From Sulfitobacter mediterraneus (GTDB taxonomy: Bacteria; Pseudomonadota; Alphaproteobacteria; Rhodobacterales; Rhodobacteraceae): a DNA stretch of 64,000 nucleotides. Below, piece by piece: positions 18,161 to 30,006 of the stretch. The DNA lies in assembly GCF_016801775.1 (NCBI RefSeq), contig NZ_CP069004.1, forward strand, positions 2,790,001-2,854,000, given 5' to 3'. Position 1 is the first letter of the stretch; every line of letters starts with the position of its first letter. A model generated the notes under the pieces. It searched no databases, had not been told where the DNA came from, and saw only the letters and a list, made by a program, of their open reading frames with translations. Both the position numbers and the translations under genes were made by a program.

Positions 18161-19777
18161 TCAATCCACCGGCGCAAAACTCTCTGCACGGGCACGGGCC
18201 CAGCGGGTTTTGTTGCCCTGCAAATCCTCGGCCTTGTCATCCAAAAGATACCCTACGGGCAGATAGTGATAAACTTCGTTGCCCTCGACCACGCTGTTGT
18301 CACCTTGCCGCATCATCAGATGTCGGGGCAAAAATTCATCAGGATGATGCAAGCCCGCCGCGCCGGTCATCTCGGCCAGGGCCTCCATCGTGTTGCGGTG
18401 AAAACGCTCCACCCGCTGGCTTTTGTGGCCAACATCCAGCGCCCTTTGCCGCAATTTGTCCTGCGTTGCGACGCCGACAGGGCAATGGTTGGTATGGCAG
18501 GCCTGCGCTTGGATGCAGCCGATGGCGAACATGAAACCACGGGCCGAATTGCACCAATCCGCCCCCAAGGCCAGGGCGCGGGCAATGTCATAGGCATGCA
18601 CGATCTTGCCGGCCGCGCCAATCTTGATCCCGTCGCGCAGGCCCGCCCCGCGCAGCGTGTTGTGCACAAAGGTAAGCCCCTCGATCATCGGCATACCGAC
18701 ATGGTTGGAGAACTCCACCGGCGCGGCACCCGTGCCACCCTCGGCCCCGTCCACCACAATGAAATCGGGCGTGATGCCCGTCTTTAGCATCGCTTTGACC
18801 ATGCACATAAATTCGCGCCTGTGGCCGATACAGAGCTTGAAACCAACAGGTTTGCCGCCTGACAATTCCCGCAACATGCCGATAAATTCCATCATTTCGA
18901 TGGGGGTAGAGAACGCCGGATGCGCGGCAGGCGACACGCAGTCCTTGCCCATCGGAACCCCGCGTGCCTCGGCAATCTCGGGGCTGATCTTGGACGCAGG
19001 CAACAGCCCGCCATGTCCGGGTTTTGCCCCCTGGCTGAGCTTCAGCTCAATCATCTTGATCTGGTCCAGTGATGCGGTTTCGCGGAACTTTTCAGGATCA
19101 AAATTGCCATCTTCGGCCCGGCATCCAAAATACCCCGACGCCACCTGATAAATCAGATCACCGCCGCCCGCCTTGTGATAACGGCTGACCGATCCTTCAC
19201 CGGTATCATGGGCAAAGCCGCCCATTTTTGCCCCGGTGTTCAACGCCTGAATGGCATTGGCGGAGAGCGAGCCAAAGCTCATCGCGGAGATATTATACAG
19301 CGAGGCGGAATAGGGCTGCTTGCACTCCGGCCCGCCAATCACCGTCCGAAAATCGGGATTGGTGATATGGACCGGCTGCACCGAATGGGTGACCCAGGAA
19401 TATCCCGCCTCATACACCCGTTTTCGCGTCCCAAAAGGCCGCGCGTCCTCCTGCCCCTTTGCCCGTTGATAGACCAGCGACCGGTCATCGCGGCTGAAGG
19501 GTTCTTCGTCTTGGTCGGATTCGATCAGATATTGCCGGATCTCCGGCCTGATCCCCTCAAAGAAGAAGCGCATGTGACCCAGAACAGGATAATTGCGCAG
19601 GATCGAATGGCTGGGCTGGAGAACATCATAGATGCCCATGAGGCTGAGCACGGTCAAAACGGCCAGCGGCAGCAGGAACCAGACAGACCATGCAAAAACC
19701 AGAACCAGACAGAGCAATCCCAAAAGGACAACCGCGACAAACGGAACAAAGCGGGTCATGTTTTTGAGGTTTGGCAT
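18161..19777 (-). CDS. FMN-binding glutamate synthase-family protein with N-terminal membrane anchor
   Basis: 538 residues from the ATG at 19777 (GGAGA upstream). The first 60 residues carry two membrane segments; the rest resembles the FMN domain of glutamate synthase large subunit, with PYSASLYNISAMSFGSLSANAIQALN-like start (abridged), PGHGGLLP, DGAEGGTGAAP for flavin/2-oxoglutarate binding, and the iron-sulfur ligands in CHTNHCPVGVATQ. The glutaminase domain is absent, so it is not a complete GltB. Such stand-alone proteins occur in many proteobacteria and archaea and their reaction is not settled; a membrane-bound oxidoreductase is possible. Confidence 0.85.
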   Translation of the reverse strand: MPNLKNMTRFVPFVAVVLLGLLCLVLVFAWSVWFLLPLAVLTVLSLMGIYDVLQPSHSILRNYPVLGHMRFFFEGIRPEIRQYLIESDQDEEPFSRDDRSLVYQRAKGQEDARPFGTRKRVYEAGYSWVTHSVQPVHITNPDFRTVIGGPECKQPYSASLYNISAMSFGSLSANAIQALNTGAKMGGFAHDTGEGSVSRYHKAGGGDLIYQVASGYFGCRAEDGNFDPEKFRETASLDQIKMIELKLSQGAKPGHGGLLPASKISPEIAEARGVPMGKDCVSPAAHPAFSTPIEMMEFIGMLRELSGGKPVGFKLCIGHRREFMCMVKAMLKTGITPDFIVVDGAEGGTGAAPVEFSNHVGMPMIEGLTFVHNTLRGAGLRDGIKIGAAGKIVHAYDIARALALGADWCNSARGFMFAIGCIQAQACHTNHCPVGVATQDKLRQRALDVGHKSQRVERFHRNTMEALAEMTGAAGLHHPDEFLPRHLMMRQGDNSVVEGNEVYHYLPVGYLLDDKAEDLQGNKTRWARARAESFAPVD

Positions 19778-19901
19778 CAAAGTCTCCGACTAGGTGAATG
19801 CGATGGCCGTAGTGTGACGGGTTTGATCGCTGACGCAAGCACTTGCTATTTGCGCGGTGCTTGCATTTGTTGGCAGTCAATTGCCATCACGGGAGCGCAA
19901 A

Positions 19902-21005
19902 ATGTCTCAAGGTCCACTTGCATCGTTGAAGGTTGTTGAGTTTTCCGGCCTTGGCCCTGCGCCTTTGGCAGGCCAATTGTTGGCGGATATGGGGGCCGAG
20001 GTGATCACTGTGGATCGTGCCGCAGCGCCCGCTGACCCATCGGATGTAAATCGGCGCGGCAAGAAGTCTGTTGTGCTGAACCTCAAATCCGATGCGGGCC
20101 TTGATGCAGCGCGGCGGTTGATTGCCGCAAGCGATGTTTTGATCGAAGGGTTCCGCCCTGGCGTGATGGAGCGGTTGGGCCTTGGCCCGGACAGCTGCCC
20201 CAAGGCGTTGATCTACGCGCGGATGACGGGCTGGGGCCAGGATGGGCCTTGGGCGCATAAAGCAGGCCATGACATCAATTATCTGTCTCTAACAGGGGCG
20301 CTTCACGCGATGGGGGCAGCAGATTCAGCGCCGGTGCCGCCATTGAATATGGTCGCGGACTACGGGGGCGGAACGATGTTCTTGATCTTTGGCATCCTGT
20401 CCGCGGTGATCGAACGCGGCGTGTCCGGCAAAGGTCAGGTGGTGGATGCGGCGATGGTGGATGGTGTGCCCGCGATGATGGGGCTGATCCACGGAATGCT
20501 GGCCGAGGGATTCTGGACTCAGCACCGTGGCGCAAACTGGCTGGATGGCGGCGCGCATTTCTATCGGTGCTATACCTGTGCAGATGGAAAATATGTCTCT
20601 GTGGGCGCGTTAGAGCCACAATTTTATGCAATCCTGTTGGACAAACTGAACCTGCCCGAGGATCTGCGGACCTCGCAAAACGACCGTGAAACATGGCCGG
20701 ACATGAGCGCCCGATTTGCGGATATTTTTGCCACCAAAAACCGTGATGAATGGGCAGAAATTTTCGAAGGATCAGATGCCTGTGTCGCGCCGGTTCTTGA
20801 ATTTTCCGAAGCGCCCGACCACCCGCATATGGCGCAGCGGCAGTCGCTGATCAATGTGGGTGGAACAGTGCAATCTGCCCCTGCACCCCGGTTTTCGCGG
20901 AGTCAGCCAAGGCCAATCGTTGCGCCCAATGCCGTGGGCGGCGAAACAGTGGAGGTTCTGCAAGCGCTGGGGTTTTCTGATGAAGAGATCGAGACGCTGA
21001 CCTAG
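19902..21005 (+). CDS. CaiB/BaiF family CoA-transferase (alpha-methylacyl-CoA racemase-like)
   Basis: 367 residues from the ATG at 19902 (GGGAG upstream). It starts with LASLKVVEFSGLGPAPLAGQ and contains KSVVLNLKSDAGLDAARRL, LIEGFRPGVMERLGLGPD, YARMTGWGQDGP and AGHDINYLSLTGALHAMG, all marks of alpha-methylacyl-CoA racemases within the class III CoA-transferase fold. Such enzymes interconvert R and S 2-methylacyl-CoA in branched-chain lipid breakdown, via His/Asp general bases. Transcribed alone and divergently from the glutamate synthase-like gene. Confidence 0.87.
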   Translation: MSQGPLASLKVVEFSGLGPAPLAGQLLADMGAEVITVDRAAAPADPSDVNRRGKKSVVLNLKSDAGLDAARRLIAASDVLIEGFRPGVMERLGLGPDSCPKALIYARMTGWGQDGPWAHKAGHDINYLSLTGALHAMGAADSAPVPPLNMVADYGGGTMFLIFGILSAVIERGVSGKGQVVDAAMVDGVPAMMGLIHGMLAEGFWTQHRGANWLDGGAHFYRCYTCADGKYVSVGALEPQFYAILLDKLNLPEDLRTSQNDRETWPDMSARFADIFATKNRDEWAEIFEGSDACVAPVLEFSEAPDHPHMAQRQSLINVGGTVQSAPAPRFSRSQPRPIVAPNAVGGETVEVLQALGFSDEEIETLT

Positions 21006-21117
21006 AGACTAAATAGGGTCCGAACCTGTTGTGACCCATTTCCGCGTCACTTGATTCGCCGTGCAAAGACACCACATTCCCGTATCGCCCCTATGCAGGA
21101 TCGGGTACTCTGCCCCT

Positions 21118-21765
21118 ATGAAAGACAACGCGCCTACAGACAGCCGGATCGATTTGGACAAGGTCATTGTCTGCCCGCAGTGCGATGCGGTTTTTCAACT
21201 TGTCCGGCCACAGCATGGTGAGCGGGCGAAATGTCAGCGCTGTCAAAAGGTTCTGATCGCGCCGCGCAGAAATGCGGGCCTTCATATCATTGCAGTGGCT
21301 TTGTCTGTTTTGTTCCTGATTATCGGCGCGGCGATATTTCCATTTCTGACCATCGACGCGGCGGGCAACAAAAATGCGGTTTCAATCCTGGATGCGGCAT
21401 TGGCGTTCTCGGGTGGGCCGATGATCATACTGTCATTGGCGACGGCGGCGTTGATTATTCTGTTCCCGCTGTTCCGCGTGTTGCTGACGCTCTATGTTCT
21501 GGTGCCCGTGGTGCTGGACCGACCTCCGGCCCGCCACGCCATCCGCGCTTTTCGGTTGTCAGAGGCCATGCGCCCGTGGTCGATGGCAGAGATTTTTGCA
21601 ATTGGCTGCGCCGTTGCATTGGTTAAGGTCGCGGATCTGGCCCATGTGGGATTTGGCCCGGCGTTCTGGATGTTTGGTATTCTTGTTGTTCTGGTGATCG
21701 CGCAGGACAGCTTCATGTGTAAATGGTCTGTATGGAACTCTCTGGAACACCCAAAAAGATCGTAA
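21118..21765 (+). CDS. pqiA: PqiA-like membrane protein, first half
   Basis: 215 residues from the ATG at 21118: an N-terminal zinc ribbon (CPQCD about 20 residues before CQRC) and four membrane segments forming one PqiA domain. In E. coli PqiA is one chain of about 417 residues with two such domains; here they are two genes, the second starting in another frame 34-43 bases before this one stops. PqiA is the inner-membrane partner of the MCE protein PqiB in moving lipids between membranes. First gene of a four-gene run with very tight spacing. Confidence 0.85.
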   Translation: MKDNAPTDSRIDLDKVIVCPQCDAVFQLVRPQHGERAKCQRCQKVLIAPRRNAGLHIIAVALSVLFLIIGAAIFPFLTIDAAGNKNAVSILDAALAFSGGPMIILSLATAALIILFPLFRVLLTLYVLVPVVLDRPPARHAIRAFRLSEAMRPWSMAEIFAIGCAVALVKVADLAHVGFGPAFWMFGILVVLVIAQDSFMCKWSVWNSLEHPKRS

Positions 21766-22397
21766 GCGCCCGTGATCTGGGTATCGTCGCCTGCACGCGC
21801 TGTTCGAAGGCGTGGCCGCTGGGCACGCAAACCTGTGCGCGCTGCGGTCATGCCCTGATGTCACGCGATCCGATGAGCCTGCAAAGGGTCTGGGCCTATT
21901 GGCTGATGGGTCTGATCTGTTACGTGCCGGCAAATCTGTTTCCGATGCTGCAAACCAGAACGCTGTTTCAGGTGGATGAAAGCACAATCATCGGCGGTGC
22001 GGTTGAACTTGCCCATCACGGCAACCTTGGCATCGCCGCGATTATCATCTTTGCCTCGGTGGTTATCCCCTTGGGCAAGTTCTGGGCGGTGGCGTTTCTC
22101 GCGCTCAGCGTCAAGAACAGGTCGATGGTGTCAAAGAACACGCGGCAGTTTCTTTACGAGGTGGTGGAATACATCGGCCGCTGGTCGATGATCGATATCT
22201 TTGTGGTTGCGATTTTGTCGTCTCTGGTGCAACTCAAGGCATTGGCCGCCATCAATCCCGGCACTGCGGCTATGTTCTTTGCTTTGTCGGTCATTTTCAC
22301 GATGCTGTCCGCGCAGGCCTTCGATTCCCGCCTGATTTGGGACGTTCAAGCCAAAGAAAAACCAGCCGGTGATGGGGGCGTAGACATACATGAATGA
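21732..22397 (+). CDS. pqiA: PqiA-like membrane protein, second half
   Basis: 221 residues if the ATG at 21732 is used (21723 is also possible). It has its own zinc ribbon (CTRCS then CARCG), the segment VPANLFPMLQTRTL typical of the second PqiA domain, and four membrane segments including a conserved EVVEYIGRWSMIDIFVVAIL region. It overlaps the first PqiA gene by about 34 bases in a different frame, and its end overlaps pqiB by 8 bases. Two separate ribbons and two starts argue that the split is genuine and not a recent frameshift. Confidence 0.87.
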   Translation: MELSGTPKKIVSARDLGIVACTRCSKAWPLGTQTCARCGHALMSRDPMSLQRVWAYWLMGLICYVPANLFPMLQTRTLFQVDESTIIGGAVELAHHGNLGIAAIIIFASVVIPLGKFWAVAFLALSVKNRSMVSKNTRQFLYEVVEYIGRWSMIDIFVVAILSSLVQLKALAAINPGTAAMFFALSVIFTMLSAQAFDSRLIWDVQAKEKPAGDGGVDIHE

Positions 22398-24474
22398 CGA
22401 CCTGCCAGATGTGTCTGTATCGCCTGCCCGCAAGGTGTTCCTGAGCGGGGCATCGGTGATCTGGATCATTCCGATCCTCGCGTTGCTGGTTGCCTTGACG
22501 GTTGCGTGGCAATCCTACAACGAGCGTGGTCCCTTGATCACGGTCGAGTTTGAGAACGGCGCGGGCATTCAGGCCGGAGAAACGGAGCTGAAGTTTCGCG
22601 ATGTGACGGTTGGCATTGTTGAGAAGGTCGGTTTTACTGCGTCCCTGTCCAAGGTCACCGCGCAAATTCGCGTGGAAAAGGAAGTTGCACCTTTCATTGA
22701 CGCCAGCGCGGTCTTTTGGATTGTCCAGCCCGAGGTGACCGCGCAAGGAATTACCGGGCTCAGCACGGTTCTGAGCGGTGTATACATCGAGGGATCCTGG
22801 GACGATCAGGTCGGCGCTTATGCCAATCTCTTTCAAGGGGCATCTGAGGCACCGCTGATCCGTCCGGGTCAGTCGGGTCTGGAAATTGCATTCAAAACTA
22901 CGGCCAACGGCCAACTGACGGACAATGCGCCCATCCTATATAAAGGCATCGAAGTGGGCCGTGTGGGGCGTGCAAAGATTGATCCGCGCAACAACTACGC
23001 CGTGGTCGAGGCGTTGATTTTCGAAGAGCATCGGACACTCGTCAACCAATCGACCCGATTTTGGGATGCTTCCGGCTTTAGCGTGACACTTGGCCCCGCA
23101 GGCGCCGAGATTGATTTTTCCTCTCTCGCGACGCTGGTCGGCGGGGGAATCACCTTTGATACCTTTGTGTCGGGCGGTGACCGTGTTCAGGATGGCACAG
23201 TATTTGAGATTTTCCCGGACAAGGAAACAGCGCGAAACTCGGTCTTTAATGCTTCAGAGGTTACACCCTTGAAGCTGAGTGTGATCTTTGAGGACAATAT
23301 CTCCGGTCTCGTGGTCGGTGCTCCAGTTGAATTGAGCGGCCTCAAGATCGGCGAGGTTGAGGCGCTGTCCGGTATTGTTGACTACAACCAGTTTGGCGAC
23401 AGCCGTGTGCGTTTGAACGTAAATCTTTCCATCCAACCTGCCCGCCTTGGTCTACCGGTCGATGTGAATGCGGAAAACGCGCTGCTGTTTCTGCAGGAAC
23501 GTGTGAGCAACGGCCTGCGTGCGCGGCTGGCTTCGGCCAGTTTGCTGACCGGCGGGCTCAAGGTGGAGCTGGTGATGGTCGAAGATGCGCCCTCCGCCCG
23601 TTTGGTTGCCGATGGCGATGCATTGCCTGTCCTGCCCACAACCTTTAGCGAAACATCCGACGCGGCCGCGACCGTCGAGGGGGTGTTCACCCGTATCAAC
23701 AATCTGCCGATCGAGGAATTGCTCAACAGTGCGATTTCGTTCCTCAATTCGGCAGAGGCTTTGGTCACCGACGAAGACCTGCGCGAAACGCCGCAGGATC
23801 TGCGCTTGTTGTTGGCCGAATTGCAGGGGCTTGTGACCTCGGATGATGTGCAAAACATCCCGGTGGCCCTGAACGCCACGCTCACACGGGTGGAAACGCT
23901 GGTGGCGACATTGGAACGCGAGCAGGTCGCTGAACGTCTTTCTGCCGCCCTGGAAGGCGCAACCGTCGCCGCAAATTCTGTGACGACCTCGGTCGAAGGG
24001 GTGCCCGCATTGGTGGAGCAAATCCAGGCCGTCGCGGCCAAGGCCGAAACGCTTGAACTCAACCAGTTGGTGGAGGAACTCACCGCGCTGACCAAATCCG
24101 CTGATGCTGTGATCGGAACGGAGGCTGCTGTTGCATTGCCTGGATCGCTCAAACGGGCGTTGGATGAAGTAAATTACACCTTGCAGGAATTGCGCGAGGG
24201 CGGTGCGATCGAGAATGTGAACAAGACGCTGGCTTCTGCCCGTAACGCAGCGGACAACATCGCGGTTTCGGCCAAGGATCTGCCAAATATCGTGGATCGC
24301 CTGACCCGCCTGTTTGCTCAGGCGAGCCGCACAATTGAAGGGTATAACAAGGGCGAAGAGATCAGCCGCTCCGCTCAAGATACCCTGCGTGACATTCAGA
24401 AAGCCGCCGACGCCCTTGCATCTTTGGCGCGGACCATTGAACGTAACCCCAATTCGCTTTTGCTGGGACGATAA
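22390..24474 (+). CDS. pqiB: PqiB-like MCE-domain intermembrane lipid transport protein
   Basis: 694 residues. One N-terminal membrane anchor (residues about 17-38) is followed by three MCE repeats, starting at ITVEFENGAGIQAGET, LEIAFKTTANGQLTDN and LSVIFEDNISGLVVGA. After them comes an unusually long helical region from about residue 430 to the end, rich in Ala, Leu, Glu and Asn, likely a coiled-coil needle. E. coli PqiB is about 546 residues, so the helical part is roughly 150 longer. The protein should span the periplasm as a hexameric tube between PqiA in the inner membrane and PqiC in the outer one. Confidence 0.9.
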   Translation: MNDDLPDVSVSPARKVFLSGASVIWIIPILALLVALTVAWQSYNERGPLITVEFENGAGIQAGETELKFRDVTVGIVEKVGFTASLSKVTAQIRVEKEVAPFIDASAVFWIVQPEVTAQGITGLSTVLSGVYIEGSWDDQVGAYANLFQGASEAPLIRPGQSGLEIAFKTTANGQLTDNAPILYKGIEVGRVGRAKIDPRNNYAVVEALIFEEHRTLVNQSTRFWDASGFSVTLGPAGAEIDFSSLATLVGGGITFDTFVSGGDRVQDGTVFEIFPDKETARNSVFNASEVTPLKLSVIFEDNISGLVVGAPVELSGLKIGEVEALSGIVDYNQFGDSRVRLNVNLSIQPARLGLPVDVNAENALLFLQERVSNGLRARLASASLLTGGLKVELVMVEDAPSARLVADGDALPVLPTTFSETSDAAATVEGVFTRINNLPIEELLNSAISFLNSAEALVTDEDLRETPQDLRLLLAELQGLVTSDDVQNIPVALNATLTRVETLVATLEREQVAERLSAALEGATVAANSVTTSVEGVPALVEQIQAVAAKAETLELNQLVEELTALTKSADAVIGTEAAVALPGSLKRALDEVNYTLQELREGGAIENVNKTLASARNAADNIAVSAKDLPNIVDRLTRLFAQASRTIEGYNKGEEISRSAQDTLRDIQKAADALASLARTIERNPNSLLLGR

Positions 24475-24475
24475 A

Positions 24476-25039
24476 ATGACATTTCACCGCCGGTCTTTGA
24501 TTGTGGGTTTGACGCTGCTGCTGGCCGCCTGTGGCAGCGCAGAACGTTTTGCCGTCAGCACGCCCCCTGTGACCGAGAAAGTCCGCATCGCCTTTTCATC
24601 CGTGGAAGTGAGGGATGTGTCTTTGCCCAGTTATGCGGCGGCGGATGAGATCCATCTGCAAGCTGCGGACGGCACTCTCAAAAGTTCATCGGATATCCTC
24701 TGGGCCGATGCGCCGGAGCGGGCCGTCGCACTTGAGCTGAGCCGGAACCTCGCCCAGATGACCGGTAGGGCCATCGCCTCAGAACCTTGGCCGTTTGAAG
24801 CCTTTCCATCCGCACGGCTGGAATTGCGGTTTTCCGATCTCGTTGCGACAAGCGACGGGGTGTTTCGCACCACAGGCCAATATTTCGTGGCGGTTCGTGA
24901 CGGTGGGCGGGAACGGTCGGGCTTGTTTGATCTGAGCGTAACGTTTGATCCCAAAGGAGGCCCCAATGCGATTGCACGGGCACGGGGGCAGCTGATCTTG
25001 GATTTGTCGCGTTACATTGCGATCAACGGGCTGAAATAA
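24476..25039 (+). CDS. pqiC: PqiC-like outer-membrane lipoprotein (ABC-type transport auxiliary)
   Basis: 187 residues, beginning one base after the pqiB stop. The signal ends in the lipobox LLAAC, followed by a PqiC/DUF330 domain: VRIAFSSVEVRDVSLPSYA, DILWADAPERAVALELSRNL and LELRFSDLVATSDGVFRTTG are the recognisable parts. It is expected to sit in the outer membrane and cap the PqiB tube. Last gene of the run; a hairpin lies between it and the convergent gyrB. Confidence 0.87.
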   Translation: MTFHRRSLIVGLTLLLAACGSAERFAVSTPPVTEKVRIAFSSVEVRDVSLPSYAAADEIHLQAADGTLKSSSDILWADAPERAVALELSRNLAQMTGRAIASEPWPFEAFPSARLELRFSDLVATSDGVFRTTGQYFVAVRDGGRERSGLFDLSVTFDPKGGPNAIARARGQLILDLSRYIAINGLK

Positions 25040-25043
25040 GAAA

Positions 25044-25074
25044 GGCCGCACAGCGTATTGCTGCGCGACCGGCC
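25044..25074. terminator. Hairpin between pqiC and gyrB, possible two-way terminator
   Basis: GGCCG and CGGCC form the base of a hairpin whose inner stem CGCACAGC/GCTGCGCG has one mismatch around a GTATT loop. It fills the gap between two convergent genes. There is no good T run on the plus side and only a broken one on the minus side, so termination strength is uncertain. Confidence 0.5.
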
Positions 25075-25081
25075 AAGAAAC

Positions 25082-27589
<2,508 letters not shown>

Positions 27590-28699
27590 TCAGCGGGCGG
27601 CGGTCACGCGGCTTTCTCCGGCCTCTTCTGTGACTTCCAGAACCTGCGCGCGATCCCCCAGAGCGGTGAACATTTCCGCCCCGGTTCCGGTCATCCACGC
27701 CTGTGCGCCAAGCCCGCAAATCTCGTCGTAAAGGGCGGCTTGCCGGTCCGCATCCAGATGTGCAGCGACCTCATCCAGCAAGAGCAACGGCGGCGCGCCA
27801 AAGCCTTCCGCCAAGGCCCGGGCATTGGCCAGGATCAGCGAGACCAGCAACGCCTTTTGTTCCCCCGTTGAACAATCCTTGGCTGGAATGCCCTTGGCTG
27901 CGTAAACCCCGAACAGATCGGCGCGGTGCGGTCCGATCAATGTGCGTCCCGCCGCCAGATCGCGGGTGCGATTGTCCGCAAGTGCGGCCTGCAACTCTTC
28001 CGCCTTTGCGGGCATGTCACATTCCAATGACAGGGTGGCCACCGGAAAGGCGGTTTGTGCCTGGTCTTGCGCCTCGGCAATGGCCTGAAGCGCCTGAAGG
28101 CGACCTGCGTGAATGGCCGCGCCCGCTTCGGCCATTCGAAGTTCAAGCGCGGCGTACCATGACGGCTCCCGAACCATATCCTTGAGCAATCTGTTCCGTT
28201 CGCGCATGGCTTTTTCATAAGTCAGCGCGTGTTCTGCGTGGTCGGGCAGGAAACTCAGCGTCATGCGGTCCAAGAACCGCCTTCGACCTTCCGCGCCCTC
28301 AATCCACAACCGGTCCATCGCGGGGATCAGCCAAAGCACGCGGGCGATCCGCCCCAGCGCTGTTTGCGGCGCGGCCTTGCCGTCAATACGCACCTGACGG
28401 GCATTGCCACCTTCGGACCAGACTTCGATCTCATGCACCTGATCCAGCGAATGCAGTATCGCGGTCAGCTTCCACCCCAAGGCTTCGGGCCTGCGTGTCA
28501 TGTCCTCGGCGCTGGCCCGGCGCAAACCGCGACCCGGAGACAGCAAAGACACCGCTTCGATCAGGTTGGTTTTGCCCGCACCATTGGGGCCAAAGATCGC
28601 GACAGGACGTGCGTCACACTCCACCACCGCCCGCTTGTGCGAGCGGAAATGGGACAGCGTGAGCTGGGAGAGGTATAACTTACCCATCGGCGGCCCCAT
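27590..28699 (-). CDS. recF: DNA replication and repair protein RecF
   Basis: 369 residues. SMC-like ATPase with Walker A GPNGAGKT at residues 37-44, a signature region STGEQKALL, and Walker B LLLLDEVAAHLD. It loads RecA at gapped DNA together with RecO and RecR. The first ATG (28699) and one four codons later (28687) are both possible, as neither has a clear ribosome site; family members usually begin MxxLxLxxLTLxxFR, which favours the later one. It follows dnaN by 47 bases and precedes gyrB by 93. Confidence 0.96.
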   Translation of the reverse strand: MGPPMGKLYLSQLTLSHFRSHKRAVVECDARPVAIFGPNGAGKTNLIEAVSLLSPGRGLRRASAEDMTRRPEALGWKLTAILHSLDQVHEIEVWSEGGNARQVRIDGKAAPQTALGRIARVLWLIPAMDRLWIEGAEGRRRFLDRMTLSFLPDHAEHALTYEKAMRERNRLLKDMVREPSWYAALELRMAEAGAAIHAGRLQALQAIAEAQDQAQTAFPVATLSLECDMPAKAEELQAALADNRTRDLAAGRTLIGPHRADLFGVYAAKGIPAKDCSTGEQKALLVSLILANARALAEGFGAPPLLLLDEVAAHLDADRQAALYDEICGLGAQAWMTGTGAEMFTALGDRAQVLEVTEEAGESRVTAAR

Positions 28700-28746
28700 T
28701 TTCTTTCAAAGAGAACGGCCGGAAACTCTGATAATTTCCGCGGGCC

Positions 28747-29865
28747 TCACACACGCATCGGCATGACGACATAGACAGCGGATTCGTCATTGCCTTCGCG
28801 CATCAATGTCGGATCGCCGGAAGAGTTGAACAGGAACACCGCATTCTCGCGGTCCACCTGGCTGGCGATTTCCAACAGATACTTGGCGTTAAATCCGATC
28901 TCAAGCCGTTCATCGCCGTAAGCCACTGCCAGCTCTTCTTCGGCCGCGCCACTGTCTGGGGCGTTGACCGACAGGATCAGACGGTCTTCGTCCAGTTGCA
29001 ACTTTACCGCGCGGGACCGTTCGGAGCTTACGGTGGCAACACGATCGACCGCCTGCGCAAAATCGCTGGCGTCAACTTCCATCTTGCGGGTGTTGCCCTG
29101 TGGGATGACGCGGGTGTAATCGGGGAATGTGCCGTCAATGACCTTGGATGTCAGGGTAATCTCTGGCGTGGCAAAGCGCACCTTGGTTTCCGAAACTGAC
29201 ACGGCGACCTGCAAATCATCATCATCCAGCAGTTTGCGCAGCTCACCCACGGTTTTCCGCGGCACAATCACGCCGGGCATCTCGGCCGCGCCTTCGGGCA
29301 GATTTGCGTCAATCCGGGCAAGCCGGTGACCATCGGTCGCCACACAGCGCAGCACCTTGCCACCTGCGGAATCTGCCGTGTGCATGTAGACACCATTGAG
29401 ATAGTACCGCGTTTCTTCGGTAGAGATCGCAAATTTGGATTTGTCGAACAGGCGGCGCAGCACCGGCGCCGGCGCACTGAAGTTCGAGGCATATTCAGAA
29501 GAGGCCATCACCGGGAAATCTTCACGCGGCAAGGTGGCAAGGCTAAAGTTGGAGCGGCCAGCCTCAACCGTGAGACGCCCAGCGGCACTGTCAGCCGTCA
29601 GGTTGATCAATGCACCATCCGGCAGCTTTCGGACAATTTCATGCAGCAAGGTTGCGGACACGGTCGTCGCTCCGGCACGTTCAACCTGTGCGCCAACCTT
29701 GTCGACAACTTCGATATCCAGATCGGTGGCGCGGAAGGACACGTCGCTGCCTTCTGCCTCAATCAGCACATTGGCGAGGATCGGAATGGTATTGCGCCGC
29801 TCAACAACAGATTGTGCCTGGCTGACTGCCTTGAGCAACGCGGCGCGTTCGATGCTGAATTTCAT
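28747..29865 (-). CDS. dnaN: DNA polymerase III beta subunit (sliding clamp)
   Basis: 372 residues, full family length. N-terminus MKFSIERAALLKAVSQAQ and the C-terminus ending in VVMPMRV are typical; three repeated clamp domains can be followed, the second containing LPREDFPVM, RYYLNGVYMHTADS and ATDGHRLARI. It encircles DNA as a dimer and tethers the polymerase. An AGGGAGAAGG ribosome site lies before the ATG. It follows dnaA after a 141-base gap containing a strong hairpin. Confidence 0.98.
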   Translation of the reverse strand: MKFSIERAALLKAVSQAQSVVERRNTIPILANVLIEAEGSDVSFRATDLDIEVVDKVGAQVERAGATTVSATLLHEIVRKLPDGALINLTADSAAGRLTVEAGRSNFSLATLPREDFPVMASSEYASNFSAPAPVLRRLFDKSKFAISTEETRYYLNGVYMHTADSAGGKVLRCVATDGHRLARIDANLPEGAAEMPGVIVPRKTVGELRKLLDDDDLQVAVSVSETKVRFATPEITLTSKVIDGTFPDYTRVIPQGNTRKMEVDASDFAQAVDRVATVSSERSRAVKLQLDEDRLILSVNAPDSGAAEEELAVAYGDERLEIGFNAKYLLEIASQVDRENAVFLFNSSGDPTLMREGNDESAVYVVMPMRV

Positions 29866-29957
29866 GTGCCTTCTCCCTGAGGACTGCCGGGATAGGCAAA
29901 CTACCTTGTTCCCCCGCTTTCACAAGACTTTTGTTGGTTTCGCGGAGGGAATGCAAG

Positions 29958-29975
29958 AGGGGCCCGAAGGCCCCT
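29958..29975 (-). terminator. Hairpin between dnaA and dnaN
   Basis: A perfect seven-pair stem AGGGGCC/GGCCCCT closed by a stable TTCG tetraloop when read on the minus strand. No T run follows, so it may attenuate, stabilise or define the 3' end of the dnaA message rather than stop all transcription. Confidence 0.6.
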
Positions 29976-30006
29976 GTCATTTGGTCACGCACGCATGGTT
30001 TGTGGA

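Noticed and set aside
21732..21765. Frameshift splitting a single pqiA gene
   Set aside because: The second half has its own start codon, its own zinc ribbon and its own full PqiA domain, so two genuine overlapping genes are a better explanation.
23382..24378. Long antisense frames opposite pqiB
   Set aside because: They have no recognisable motif and mirror the codon bias of the MCE-domain gene, so they are shadows.
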